Assembly (NCBI GenBank): GCA_019187185.1
Contig: JABAQU010000019.1
Location: forward strand, 13,911-77,910
Reading direction: 5' to 3'
DNA from: Steroidobacteraceae bacterium
Lineage (GTDB): Bacteria; Pseudomonadota; Gammaproteobacteria; Steroidobacterales; Steroidobacteraceae
Length of the DNA stretch: 64,000 bases
The notes under the pieces are model-generated. The model searched no databases and was not told where the DNA came from. It worked only from the letters and a program-made list of their open reading frames with translations. Below, in pieces: positions 19,401-27,225 of this stretch. The stretch's first letter is position 1; the number at the start of each line of letters is the position of its first letter. The translations under genes and the position numbers were made by a program.

Positions 19401-20477
19401 GCCGACGCGCGCTACGTCGAGGTGTGGGAGTTCAGCGTGGGCCCGCAGTGGCACGCCGCATTCGAGGGTTTCGCGGCAACGCTGCCTGAAGTGCTGCAGG
19501 GCGACTGGGTGTTCGAATTTCACCCGCGTGCCGGGGAGCGGCTGACGGTACGCTTCACGCGGCCGGCGGCGGCACCGGGCGAGGCGATGGCCGTCGATGC
19601 CGTCGAGCGTGTGCTGGCGATCGGCAAGCGTGCGACGGACAGCGCGCTCACCGTGCGTTATCGCGCGACGCAGGGCGCTCGCCATGTCGTGAAGCTGCCG
19701 GCGGACCTGCGGGTCCTGTCGGTGAGTGTCGACGGCGGGCCGCTCGCGCTGCGCCCGGAGAAGGGCGAGCTGTCGATTCCAATCCTGCCCGGAGAGCACA
19801 CGCTGCAGGTGAACGGCACGCAGGCGCGCGGCATCGCCTGGGTCGCCCGGCCCGATGCGCTCGATCTCGGGGTGACCGCGAGCAATGTCACGACGACATT
19901 GCAGCTGCCGGCCGATCGCTGGGCGCTGTTCGCGGCCGGCAATGGGGTGGGGCCCGCGATCCTCTACTGGAGCGAGCTGGTTGCATTCCTGCTGACCGCG
20001 TGGCTCGTCGGCCGCAGCGGCCGCTCGCCGCTTGCGACGCACGAGTGGGTGCTGCTCGGTCTCGGCCTCTCGACCCTGTCGTGGGGCGTGCTCGCGCTCG
20101 TCGCGCTGTGGCTCTTCGCGATGCAGTGGCGCGCGGGCTGGGCCGGGGAGGGACCGCAGTGGCGATTCAATCTCGTGCAGGTCGTGCTTGCAGTGCTCAC
20201 GTTCTTTGCGGTGACGTCGCTGCTGTTTTCCGGCATCCGCGACGGGCTCCTCTCGACGCCCGACATGGGCGTGGCCGGCCCGGGTTCGTACGGCGGCAAG
20301 TTCACGTGGTTCGTCGACCGGACGAGCGGCGCGTTGCCCGAACCGAGCGTCGTGAGTCTGCCGCTGTGGGTGTTCAAGGCGCTCGTCTTCGCGTGGGCCG
20401 TGTGGGCCGCCTTCGCGGTGCTGCGCTGGCTGCGCACCGCCTGGTACGCGTGGCGCGCCGGCGGCTACTGGAAGTAG
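16410..20477 (+). CDS. Giant repeated membrane protein of unknown function (1355 aa)
   Basis: I recognise no characterised family. The GTG at 16410 has a G-rich Shine-Dalgarno sequence seven bases upstream and begins a clean signal peptide (cleavage about AAA/DPP); ATG 16374 is the alternative. There are three hydrophobic blocks: about 473-567 (three to four helices), 680-738 (two) and 1184-1347 (four to five), separated by large beta-rich, presumably periplasmic regions. A module of the form W-L-D-(S)-V-T-V/I-D-G, variable loop, L-x-P/A-G-E/A-H-x-I-x-G recurs near residues 102, 806 and 1094. Before the first two lie Cys pairs (YRQC..YHC and CMPTC). The protein may arise from duplication of a [Cys pair-beta module-membrane block] unit. 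Divergent from pirin and alone in its transcript. Confidence 0.85.
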   Translation: MPIHRIAGLLLVSALVSSLARAADPPLPVVLEGWRGWVMAGEEYRQCPWLAAPGSSAVDQRAYHCAWPGRLALAVTARGGEFHQGWQVEADSWVALPGNAEQWPLDVTIDGRAGAIVARDGVPYARLAAGEHRIAGRFEWATRPESLAVPPDTGLIEVTVDGARIEAPTRTGGTLFLGARKGDTEAASFDVEVHRLLRDGIPMELVTRLTLRATGGSREELLGPVLPADFAPVALVSPLPARVEPDGRLRVQLRAGEFTIDLTARATGDPAKLSRPAAAAPWPDEEIWSWSGNDRLRVAALEGGESIDPAQANVPGEWRAWPAMRVLERTTLSVVERSRGMAAAAENHLSLQRSLWLDFDHAGFTAVDRVSGEMRTGWRLDMASPWTLGSAQRDGEALLVTRGERDGLTGVELRMPQLSLQAVARSAGARGALPATGWSTRFESVTGTLNLPPGHRLVAALGVDAAPGAWFERWGLWNLFGVVIVAVFAGWIAGPIGGALAFVALVLTYQDSPQVIWLWANLLAALALARAAPEGRLRTFAVRYRTVSFVVLALALVPFAWQQMRYALHPQLDSSPWAYPLTTMVLPESAPAAVPATAPPMPAEKAARESDAAMAPVAAGSVLAKAVVSATQRLERYAPGTIVQAGPGIPSWHYQAYAYSWSGPVEPSQTARFVVAGPVAMAVWRVAGVLLLAALFAWLLAGTAPRLQQYLPSGLRASLARGIAPWVALMVALLLASGSPRAMAQLPDASLLGELKARLTKPPACMPTCAEMLAARVTADASRLTLELDASALARLALPVPTAPGAWLIDSVTVDGVASPTLRRSGEEALWVPLSPGAHSIAISGRIARTDALQLVFPWPPKRVAVNAPGWDVAGVVDGRLPGGSLELSRRSDLRAIEGASATFDKGAPEFPPFVRVVRHFVIGTENSVETRVERISPERAAFSLPVPLIEGESVLAQDTEVRDGRAALAVFAAGAASVSWNASLPRTEALTLTAAPADARYVEVWEFSVGPQWHAAFEGFAATLPEVLQGDWVFEFHPRAGERLTVRFTRPAAAPGEAMAVDAVERVLAIGKRATDSALTVRYRATQGARHVVKLPADLRVLSVSVDGGPLALRPEKGELSIPILPGEHTLQVNGTQARGIAWVARPDALDLGVTASNVTTTLQLPADRWALFAAGNGVGPAILYWSELVAFLLTAWLVGRSGRSPLATHEWVLLGLGLSTLSWGVLALVALWLFAMQWRAGWAGEGPQWRFNLVQVVLAVLTFFAVTSLLFSGIRDGLLSTPDMGVAGPGSYGGKFTWFVDRTSGALPEPSVVSLPLWVFKALVFAWAVWAAFAVLRWLRTAWYAWRAGGYWK

Positions 20478-20581
20478 ACGTCGATCGTTGGTGCCGGGCT
20501 TTCGGCCATTTTCGCGTGTGCGACACTGCATTCGCCCGCACAACCTACCTGTGACGCCCTGGCGGCGAGACAGGTCGGAGC

Positions 20582-21571
20582 TCAGGCGGACCGAAGTTCA
20601 CCTGCACTGCCGGCATGCATGCCGACCTGCACGTGTTGACGGTGCCACGCGCTCGGTGTCATTCCGTAACGGCGATGAAATGCGCTGCTGAAATGCGCTG
20701 GATTGGTGAAGCCGCATTGCAGTGCGATTGCCGTGATCGTGAGGCTCCTGCGGGGATCCCGGACCAGCGCGCGCCGGGCGCGTTGCAGGCGCAACTCGCA
20801 CACGTACCGCAGGAAGCTTGTTCCAGTCGCGTACATCAGCCGGTGCACATAGCGCACTGACATCCCGCAGGCGGCCGCCGCGAAAGCAACGTCGAGTCGT
20901 GGATCCGTGTAATGGGTTCTGATGAAATCGATGAGCCTGAGCCTGCGCGCCTCGCTGCGCCGCTGAGCTCCTGAGGCGCGCGCCTCCAAGTAGTTGCCGA
21001 ATGCGAGTTCGCCTGTCAGGCCCACAAGCGCCGTCATCAGCCCGCTATGTTGTCGATTGACGATCGCATTGCGCTCTCGCCATATCGACATGATGAAGTC
21101 CCGGACGATGCGCCCCTGCCCGCAGTCCATGTGAATTGGATCGGCGAACCGGGAGCGCAGACACGTGAGGCGCCCTGCCAGCAATGACTTGGGGATGCGC
21201 ACGTTGAGCAGCCAGGAGTCGGGCTCGAGAAAGCGCCAATGCGGCACCGCGCTGTCCAGTATCACCAAATGGCCAGCGCGCGCACGCAATTCGTGACTGT
21301 CTTGCCCTACATGGAAACCCCCGCGCAACTGCAACGGCAGATACCACGAATCGGGCGCCTGTTCGCTTGCGTGCGCGACCGACAGCCGTTGGCCCGACAC
21401 AGTGCGGATTTCGGTGAATTCAATGTCGGCCAGCGACCAGCTGCAAAAGTGGGCCAAGAATGGCTCGGGCCCGGAATCAATCGTGATCGCCAGCCCGGGA
21501 AAACGCCGGCCGAGGAAGTGCCGCCAATGCGCGGCGTCGGTCCACGCCTCCCTACCCGATTCCACCACCAT
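20582..21571 (-). CDS. AraC family transcriptional regulator
   Basis: 329 residues. The N-terminal ligand/dimerisation region (about 40-190) resembles AraC_binding_2 (SWSLADIEFTEIRT, LRARAGHLVILDSAVPH). The C-terminal double helix-turn-helix (about 215-315) has the diagnostic second-HTH signature QCGFTNPAHFSSAFHRRYG followed by MTPSAW. Regulators of this subgroup commonly activate aromatic or lipid catabolic genes near them; the closest candidate here is the VOC protein gene upstream on the same strand. The start has no strong Shine-Dalgarno sequence. The 104-base gap on its 3' side (20478-20581) separates it from the convergent giant protein gene and shows no clear terminator. Confidence 0.92.
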   Translation of the reverse strand: MVVESGREAWTDAAHWRHFLGRRFPGLAITIDSGPEPFLAHFCSWSLADIEFTEIRTVSGQRLSVAHASEQAPDSWYLPLQLRGGFHVGQDSHELRARAGHLVILDSAVPHWRFLEPDSWLLNVRIPKSLLAGRLTCLRSRFADPIHMDCGQGRIVRDFIMSIWRERNAIVNRQHSGLMTALVGLTGELAFGNYLEARASGAQRRSEARRLRLIDFIRTHYTDPRLDVAFAAAACGMSVRYVHRLMYATGTSFLRYVCELRLQRARRALVRDPRRSLTITAIALQCGFTNPAHFSSAFHRRYGMTPSAWHRQHVQVGMHAGSAGELRSA

Positions 21572-21627
21572 GCTCAGGACACCTGCGCCGGCACTCGATG
21601 TGAGCGGTTACCATAGCCGCAACGCGC

Positions 21628-22086
21628 TTAGCGTGTCGCCAAATTTGGTTCTATGCGCGCCAGCGAAATCCCGAAGCCGTACTGTTCGACAGTTCCGAGC
21701 ACGAACTCCTGGTAACGGCTGAACAGGCCGCCCAAGTGGGCATCGATCTCCGCCCGGCTGTAGTCAAGCGCATGCCGACAGACCGCGCCGAAGGCAGTTG
21801 CCCGGGCCAGCGCCGCATCGGCATCGGCGACATCGAAATACACGTTCATGACTCCCTCGCCGTGTTGCGCGAGAAATCCCGACACGGCGCTGTCATGTTC
21901 GCGTCCGGGCAGTGGTGCACACAGTTCAATGCCTGCATTCCAGGCAATGGCGACCGCGATGCCGAACGGTGCGCCGGTCCAGTTCGCATCGCGGAATTCG
22001 GCGCCCAGCAAATCGCGGTAATGGCGCTTGGCGCCTTCGATATTCCTCACGGCCACAATGATCCGGTTGACTCCCCTGACGCTCAT
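21628..22086 (-). CDS. VOC / glyoxalase superfamily protein
   Basis: 152 residues with two beta-alpha-beta-beta-beta modules of the vicinal oxygen chelate fold (NRIIVAVRNIEGAKRHYRDL; GVMNVYFDVADADAALARAT). Members bind a divalent metal and act as glyoxalases, ring-cleavage dioxygenases or resistance proteins; metal ligands are not clear enough here to choose. The ATG at 22086 has AGGGGG five bases upstream and is preferred over in-frame extensions to 22479, whose translation is antisense-like and Arg/Ser-rich. It lies 56 bases upstream of the AraC gene on the same strand, so the two may be cotranscribed. Confidence 0.82.
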   Translation of the reverse strand: MSVRGVNRIIVAVRNIEGAKRHYRDLLGAEFRDANWTGAPFGIAVAIAWNAGIELCAPLPGREHDSAVSGFLAQHGEGVMNVYFDVADADAALARATAFGAVCRHALDYSRAEIDAHLGGLFSRYQEFVLGTVEQYGFGISLARIEPNLATR

Positions 22087-22213
22087 CAGATCCCCCTGTT
22101 TCCACTCGGCACCGTCCATGATGCATGCGGAATGGGTCGACTGTCTTTGCACGAGCGAACGAAATCCTGGTTGATCGTGCACAGAAGCTCCGCGCAAGAT
22201 GACCCACCACGCC

Positions 22214-22594
22214 CTACTCGCAGAGGCTCTCCATGTAGCCCTGCGCGATCGGCGAAAGGCGCTTGGAGGCGAGCGCCCGGGCCTTCGGGGCGTCGACCAG
22301 GTACTCGAGCGGGCCCGAGACCAGCATCCGGCGCACGCCCGGGTCGCGGGCGGAGATACGGGCCATCTTGTTGAGCACGGTGAAGCCGCGGGCGATCTTG
22401 TCGCGGGAGGCGCGCCGCTGTTCGATTGCGCGGGCGAGGTATTGCCCGAAGCGGGCGTAGAGGAAGTAGTCGTCGTCACCGACCTGGAAACGCGCTTCGG
22501 CGAAGAAGTCGGGAAAATTCTTCTCGAGATACTGACTGACTCTGTGGAGACGAGGCTCAGGTTCGCGGTTGGCGGACACTTTGCGCTTCTTCAT
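22214..22594 (-). CDS. Hypothetical protein, small and helical
   Basis: 126 residues from ATG 22594 (131 from GTG 22609, which sits against a GGAGG and is too close for normal spacing). It begins with a basic stretch (MKKRKVSANREPEP) and is predicted mostly alpha-helical (QYLEKNFPDFFAEARFQVGD, GFTVLNKMARISARD). No family is recognised, no signal peptide and no cysteines. Codon use matches neighbours, and the ORF is not an obvious shadow of another gene, so it is probably real. Convergent or divergent partners give no functional hint. Confidence 0.6.
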   Translation of the reverse strand: MKKRKVSANREPEPRLHRVSQYLEKNFPDFFAEARFQVGDDDYFLYARFGQYLARAIEQRRASRDKIARGFTVLNKMARISARDPGVRRMLVSGPLEYLVDAPKARALASKRLSPIAQGYMESLCE

Positions 22595-22736
22595 CTCTTT
22601 GGGTTCCACACCTCCAAGGGGTCCTGACCACCATTTCTGGGCGTCACGGGCGGTACCACACCCCGCAACGCGGCGCGAACGTTACGCCCGCGCGCGCTAC
22701 GATGCAATAACCAATTCACGAAACGGAGGGAGACTC

Positions 22737-24287
22737 GTGTCGATGAACCGCCGCCAGCTCATCCGGACCGCACTCGCGACGGGCCTCGTCGCCGCGACGC
22801 GCACGGGCGCCGCCGCGTCCGCCGCCGTGAAGTTCCGCGACGACCCGTTCACGCTCGGCATCGCCTCGGGCGAACCCACGTCGGACCGCATCGTGCTCTG
22901 GACGCGCCTCGCGCCCGAGCCGCTCGCCCCGCTCGGCGGACTCAGCGCGCCGTTCATCCCGGTCGACTGGGTGCTCGCCACGGACGAACGCTGCGCGAAC
23001 GTCGTGCGCTCCGGCACGGCCTACGCGACGCCAGACTGGGCGTACTCGGTGCACATCGAGCTCGTGCGCCTCGACCCGGGCCGCACCTACTGGTACCGCT
23101 TCACGGCCGGCGGCGTACAGAGCCCGATCGGGCGCACGCGCATGGCGCCCGCGGCGGGCGCCGCCGTCGACCGCCTGCGTTTCGCGGTCGCGTCCTGCCA
23201 GCAGTACGAGCACGGCTACTACGGCGCCTATCGCCACATGCTCGACGACGACCTCGATTTCATTGTCCATGTCGGCGACTACATCTACGAGGAAAGCTGG
23301 GGCGTCGCGCCCTTCGTGCGCCGCCATCCGCAGCGCGAGGTGTACACGCTCGACGACTACCGCGCGCAGTACGCCCTCTACAAGCAGGACCCCGACCTGC
23401 GCGCGGCGCACGCGGCCCACCCGTGGTTCGTCACCTGGGACGATCACGAGGTCGAGAACGACTACGCGACTGACCATTCGGTGAACGGCGACGATCCCGT
23501 GTGGTTCCACGAGCGGCGCGCCGCGGCCTACCGCGCCTACTACGAGCACCAGCCACTGCCGCGCCGCGCCGTGCCCTTCGGCGCAAGCCTGCGCCTGCAC
23601 ACGGGCGTGCGCTTCGGCGACCTCGCGAACCTCATCCTCCTCGACACGCGCCAGTACCGTTCGGTGCGCCTGTGCCCGCGGCCCCCCGGCTCGAGCAAGA
23701 TACTGTCGGACTGCCGGGCCGGGGAGTCGCCCGCGGATTCGATGCTCGGCGCCCGCCAGGAGAACTGGCTCGACTACCAGCTCGCGACGAGCCGCGCCCG
23801 GTGGAATCTGCTCGCCCAAAGCGTCGTCATGAGCTACATCGACGAGGAGAGCGGGCCGCAGCGGCGCTACTGGACCGATTCCTGGAACGGTTACTCCGCG
23901 GCGCGCCAGCGACTGCTCGACACGCTCACCCGCAACGAGGCGACGAATCCGGTGATCCTGAGCGGCGACATCCACAGCTTCCTCGTCGGCGGCATCCGCG
24001 CGCGACCCGACGACCGCACGACGAACCTGCTCGCCAGCGAGTTCGTCACCAGCTCGATTTCCTCGCAGGGGCTGCCGGAGTCACACATCGCCGCGCTCAG
24101 GCAGGCGAACCCGGATCTCGCCTTCGGCACGAGCGCGCACCGCGGGTACCTGCGCCTCGCGCTGACACCGAAGCGGCTCGAGGCCGACCTCGTCGCGATG
24201 GAGCGCACCGACACGCGCGACACGCCGCGCAGGACCCTCGCGAGCTTCGTGGTCGAAGACGGCGTCGCCGGGCCGCTGCGCGCCTGA
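22737..24287 (+). CDS. phoD: Alkaline phosphatase, PhoD family, Tat-exported
   Basis: 516 residues. The N-terminus MSMNRRQLIRT followed by an Ala-rich hydrophobic segment is a twin-arginine signal, so the folded metalloenzyme is exported. A PhoD N-terminal beta domain (about 35-130) precedes the metallophosphatase domain with its metal-ligand motifs: ASCQQYEHG, HVGDYIYEE, TWDDHEVEND and ILSGDIHS. PhoD enzymes are Fe/Ca-dependent phosphodiesterases or monoesterases active in phosphate acquisition. GTG at 22737 has GGAGGG six bases upstream; ATG 22743 is the alternative. A TACGAT -10-like hexamer lies at 22698-22703. No Pho box was identified. Confidence 0.9.
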   Translation: MSMNRRQLIRTALATGLVAATRTGAAASAAVKFRDDPFTLGIASGEPTSDRIVLWTRLAPEPLAPLGGLSAPFIPVDWVLATDERCANVVRSGTAYATPDWAYSVHIELVRLDPGRTYWYRFTAGGVQSPIGRTRMAPAAGAAVDRLRFAVASCQQYEHGYYGAYRHMLDDDLDFIVHVGDYIYEESWGVAPFVRRHPQREVYTLDDYRAQYALYKQDPDLRAAHAAHPWFVTWDDHEVENDYATDHSVNGDDPVWFHERRAAAYRAYYEHQPLPRRAVPFGASLRLHTGVRFGDLANLILLDTRQYRSVRLCPRPPGSSKILSDCRAGESPADSMLGARQENWLDYQLATSRARWNLLAQSVVMSYIDEESGPQRRYWTDSWNGYSAARQRLLDTLTRNEATNPVILSGDIHSFLVGGIRARPDDRTTNLLASEFVTSSISSQGLPESHIAALRQANPDLAFGTSAHRGYLRLALTPKRLEADLVAMERTDTRDTPRRTLASFVVEDGVAGPLRA

Positions 24288-24297
24288 TGATCGCCGC

Positions 24298-25914
24298 TCA
24301 GCGCCGCAGGATGCGGTTCTCGAGCCACGGCGACTTCGGCACTCGCGGCTCCCCGAGCGGCAGCGCGCCGGCCGCTGCGCCCGCTTCACCGGCGGCGCCC
24401 GCTTTCGCCGCCACACCGCTCGGCGGCACGCCGCACTGCCCACCGGTCGCGCGATAGTTGAGCGCCGCGGCGAGGCGGCCCTCCGCCGGATCGCCGAGCG
24501 CGTGGGCGAAATCGTCCGCCACCGAGCAGCCCGGTACCGACACGCCCATCGTGCCGGCGGTATTGGCTGGCGAGAACCCGTCCGGGTAATCGCCGAACTG
24601 CTTCGCGTTGACGCCGCGGAACTGGATCGAGAAGTACGTGGTGCCGCAGTTGTCGGTCGGATAGAAGCCGTACGGCTTGCCGCAGGTGGTCGATCCGACC
24701 TGGATGACCTCGACATCGATGCCGCGCAGGCTGTTCATGATCGACTCGCTCGCCGAGCAGGTGCCGGCGCCCGTCAACACGTACACCCGCCCGAGGCCGA
24801 GGGTCGGCAGCGGGGTGCCCGCCACGACGCTGAAGCCTTCGGCGGTCGAATGGAACGGAATGGGTGCCAGCGTCTCGCCGGTCACCGGATCGCGGGTCGG
24901 GTGCTGGTCGTTGAACTGCAGCAGCTCGAAGGTGCGGCCGTTCGTGCGCGCGCTGCCTGCGATCATGAACGCGAGCTCGCTCGCGATGTCGAGGAAACCG
25001 CCGCCGTTGTAGCGCACGTCGAGCACGAGGTCGACGACACCGGCATCGCGCAGCGTCGTGATTGCGTCGACGAGGCCGGCCTCCGAGGTCGCAATATGGT
25101 CATTGAACAGCAGATAGCCGACCGGCCCGCTTGCGGTGGCGATCGTGCGCACGTTCTGCACCGGGGTCGAGGTCACGTTCGCGGAGGTCATCGACACCGT
25201 GCGCTGCGAACTGCTGCCGGCGTCCTGCACCGTGAAGGAATGGGACTCGCCGGCGGCGAGCGGCGACATCGCGTCGTTCAGGCGGTCGATGTCGGCCTGC
25301 ACGTTCGTGTTCACGACGTCGATCCCGTCGATCGCGAACACGCGCGCGCCTCGCGCGAGGCCGGCCATCGCCGCGGGCGAGGATGCGCCGGGCTCGATGT
25401 ACGCGACGCGCACGTCGCGCGGCGGCGTGGACGAGAGCACGGCCCACTGGGCGCCATAGCTCGCCGATGCGCCCGACTGCGACAGGTCGAGCCACTCGTC
25501 GGTCGGGATCGTGAAGTGGAAGCGGTCCTTCGGCTGTCCGGATGCCGTGACGGCCGAAGTCTTCAGGGCATCGAAATAGTCGAGGACGGCGTAGCCGGCC
25601 GGGTCGAGATCCGGTGCCTCGCGGTACCAGAGGTACAGCTCATGTGTCCACGAGCGCAGCCAGTTCTTTTCATCGAGCGCGGTGCCGAGCTGGTCCGGCC
25701 ACGGGCGGCCGCTCGTGGGATCGGTGCCGGTGCGCGGCGCGGCGCAACGCGCCTCGAAGAGCGTCGAGGCGTCGAAGCGGCCACGCACGTAACCGGATCC
25801 ACCGATCGGCGGCGTACCGCCGCCCAGGCCGCCGCCGCCCCCGCCGCCGCACGAGCCGAGGGCGACCGCGAGCATGCTGATTGCAATGACGCCACTCGCA
25901 CGATGCCGGAACAT
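24298..25914 (-). CDS. S41 family C-terminal-processing-type peptidase, lipoprotein
   Basis: 538 residues. The lipobox (LGSC, Cys22) is followed by a run of glycines, so it is lipid-anchored at the envelope. A PDZ-like region spans about 165-235 (VAYIEPGASSPAAMAGLARG). The S41 core follows: LVLDVRYNGGGFLDIASELA, then the catalytic serine in TCSASESIMN with the lysine in TCGKPYGF. Tail-specific proteases cut unstructured C-termini; this subgroup of secreted S41 lipoproteins has no defined substrate. AGGGAG precedes the start. The C-terminus is Ala/Gly-rich. It is convergent with phoD, ten bases apart. Confidence 0.9.
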   Translation of the reverse strand: MFRHRASGVIAISMLAVALGSCGGGGGGGLGGGTPPIGGSGYVRGRFDASTLFEARCAAPRTGTDPTSGRPWPDQLGTALDEKNWLRSWTHELYLWYREAPDLDPAGYAVLDYFDALKTSAVTASGQPKDRFHFTIPTDEWLDLSQSGASASYGAQWAVLSSTPPRDVRVAYIEPGASSPAAMAGLARGARVFAIDGIDVVNTNVQADIDRLNDAMSPLAAGESHSFTVQDAGSSSQRTVSMTSANVTSTPVQNVRTIATASGPVGYLLFNDHIATSEAGLVDAITTLRDAGVVDLVLDVRYNGGGFLDIASELAFMIAGSARTNGRTFELLQFNDQHPTRDPVTGETLAPIPFHSTAEGFSVVAGTPLPTLGLGRVYVLTGAGTCSASESIMNSLRGIDVEVIQVGSTTCGKPYGFYPTDNCGTTYFSIQFRGVNAKQFGDYPDGFSPANTAGTMGVSVPGCSVADDFAHALGDPAEGRLAAALNYRATGGQCGVPPSGVAAKAGAAGEAGAAAGALPLGEPRVPKSPWLENRILRR

Positions 25915-26038
25915 GGGATCTCCCTGCGGGCGGACGGGCCGCGCAACTGACCTTGCGGCCGGCGCCGGTACGTTGGACGCATCATAATGGACGTGCGGGC
26001 GCCGGCGTCTGTCGTCGCCCGGCGACGTGCGGAACCGG

Positions 26039-26066
26039 AAAAAATCAGCCCCGCGCGAGGCGGGGC
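26039..26066 (-). terminator. Rho-independent terminator, minus strand
   Basis: Read on the minus strand: GCCCCGC, loop CTCGC, GCGGGGC, TGA, then six T residues (complement of 26039-26044). The stem is a perfect 7 bp. It faces transcripts arriving from the right, that is, the gcdH-M48-MATE-26491 operon or a separate small RNA. Confidence 0.85.
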
Positions 26067-26490
26067 CGGAGTCTGCTCGAACATTCGAGGTCGGTCGCTG
26101 TCAGCTGCCACCGTCCGCGTCTTGGTGCGCGGACGATGGGCGGCGTCTCACGGACATAAACGATTACGGCTGGAACGTTGGGGTCATGCCCCGGCCAAAC
26201 CTGAAAGGCCCGCGTGTCAGTTCACGCTCTTCGTCGCTCCCGACAGCGGCAACATTTGCCGCCATCTGGACCCGTGTCCGCGCCGACTGCCTCGACTTTT
26301 TATCGGTGACTGTGTGCTCCTCGCATCACCCGGATGCCGGAATGCCTGCCAGACTTGCAGCAATAGTCGCGCCAACTTCCTGAACCCTAGCTGAATCCGG
26401 AGCTTATGAGCGCAACTGGATTGCGTTACATCAGGATTGTAAACCCTGCCGACAAAAAGTCTACGTCGCTTTGGCGCGACAGCGGGCGCG
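26067..26490 (-). other. Gene-free stretch, candidate long 3' UTR or small RNA
   Basis: No convincing reading frame is present on either strand. Base composition looks visibly less GC-rich than the flanking genes, with runs such as TTTTT near 26297 and AAAAA near 26455. A perfect 7-bp hairpin (GTCCGCG / CGCGGAC, 26113-26134) lies upstream of the minus-strand terminator at 26039-26066. On the minus strand a TACAAT (complement of 26437-26442) could be a -10. I could not match it to tmRNA, RNase P, SRP or 6S RNA by eye. The remainder to the S41 start (25915-26038) shows nothing. Confidence 0.4.
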
Positions 26491-27225
26491 TCAGCCGCGG
26501 CTCAGCTCGACGAGCTCGTACCAGGTCTGCATGTAGCCCGCGACCCCGCCCTTCAGGAAGAGGAAGTCCCCGTCGTCCGTGCACCAGACGTCGTACGGCG
26601 GGTGTTCCTCGGGCAGCTCCTTGTTCGCGACGAACTGGAAGTGGAAGGCACCGAATGTCCCGGCGCCGACGGTCACCTGCTCGGGTCCCACATACACGAT
26701 GTTCACGCCGATCGAATGCAGCATCGGGCCCGTGGCGCCGCGATGGTCGGGCGAGGACAGCAGCATCGGGTGAATCCGCTGCACGACGCCGGGCCTCGCG
26801 CGGTCGATCAGGCGCAGGTGCCAGGCATCGCACGCAATCGCATGGTTCTGGAACGTGACGAGCGGTGTCGCGAGCGCCATCGTCTGGCGCACGCGGCCCT
26901 CCGCCGCGGTCCATGTCTCGCATTCCGCGAATTGCGACGCGAACCGGAACCAGCCCGAACCCGTGAACCGGTCGCCGACCGACAGGCGCACGAAACAGTC
27001 GGTCGGCATCCAGTCCGCATCGAGTGCGTAGGTGATGTCGCGCATCACGCTCGGGCGGTCGTCGATCTCGCAATGGGCGGTGCAGGTGCGTGCGCCGTTC
27101 GCATGCGTGTCGATGCGGAAGTATTCGCGGCCGCGCTCCTCGCCCATGCGTTCCGGCTTGCGGCTGGTATAAAGGATGCGGCCCATCACGCTGCGATGGT
27201 CACGCTGCAACACTGAACTGCTCAT
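26491..27225 (-). CDS. Uncharacterised protein in the MATE operon
   Basis: 244 residues, no family assigned with confidence. No signal peptide or membrane segment. The chain is rich in beta-strand patterns (DCFVRLSVGDRFTGSGWFRF, GVNIVYVGPEQVTVGAGTFG, FHFQFV), suggesting a soluble beta-barrel or lipocalin-like fold; conserved-looking pieces include TYALDADWMPTD and a Trp/Tyr-rich C-terminus. The ATG shares an ATGA with the MATE stop (27222-27225) and has GGAGG upstream, so it is translationally coupled to the exporter and probably belongs to the same process. It is followed by the terminator region at 26039. Confidence 0.75.
   Translation of the reverse strand: MSSSVLQRDHRSVMGRILYTSRKPERMGEERGREYFRIDTHANGARTCTAHCEIDDRPSVMRDITYALDADWMPTDCFVRLSVGDRFTGSGWFRFASQFAECETWTAAEGRVRQTMALATPLVTFQNHAIACDAWHLRLIDRARPGVVQRIHPMLLSSPDHRGATGPMLHSIGVNIVYVGPEQVTVGAGTFGAFHFQFVANKELPEEHPPYDVWCTDDGDFLFLKGGVAGYMQTWYELVELSRG

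Noticed and set aside
16572-20543. 1323-codon minus-strand open frame
   Set aside because: A shadow of the giant membrane protein gene: very Arg/His-rich, no ribosome site, no domain.
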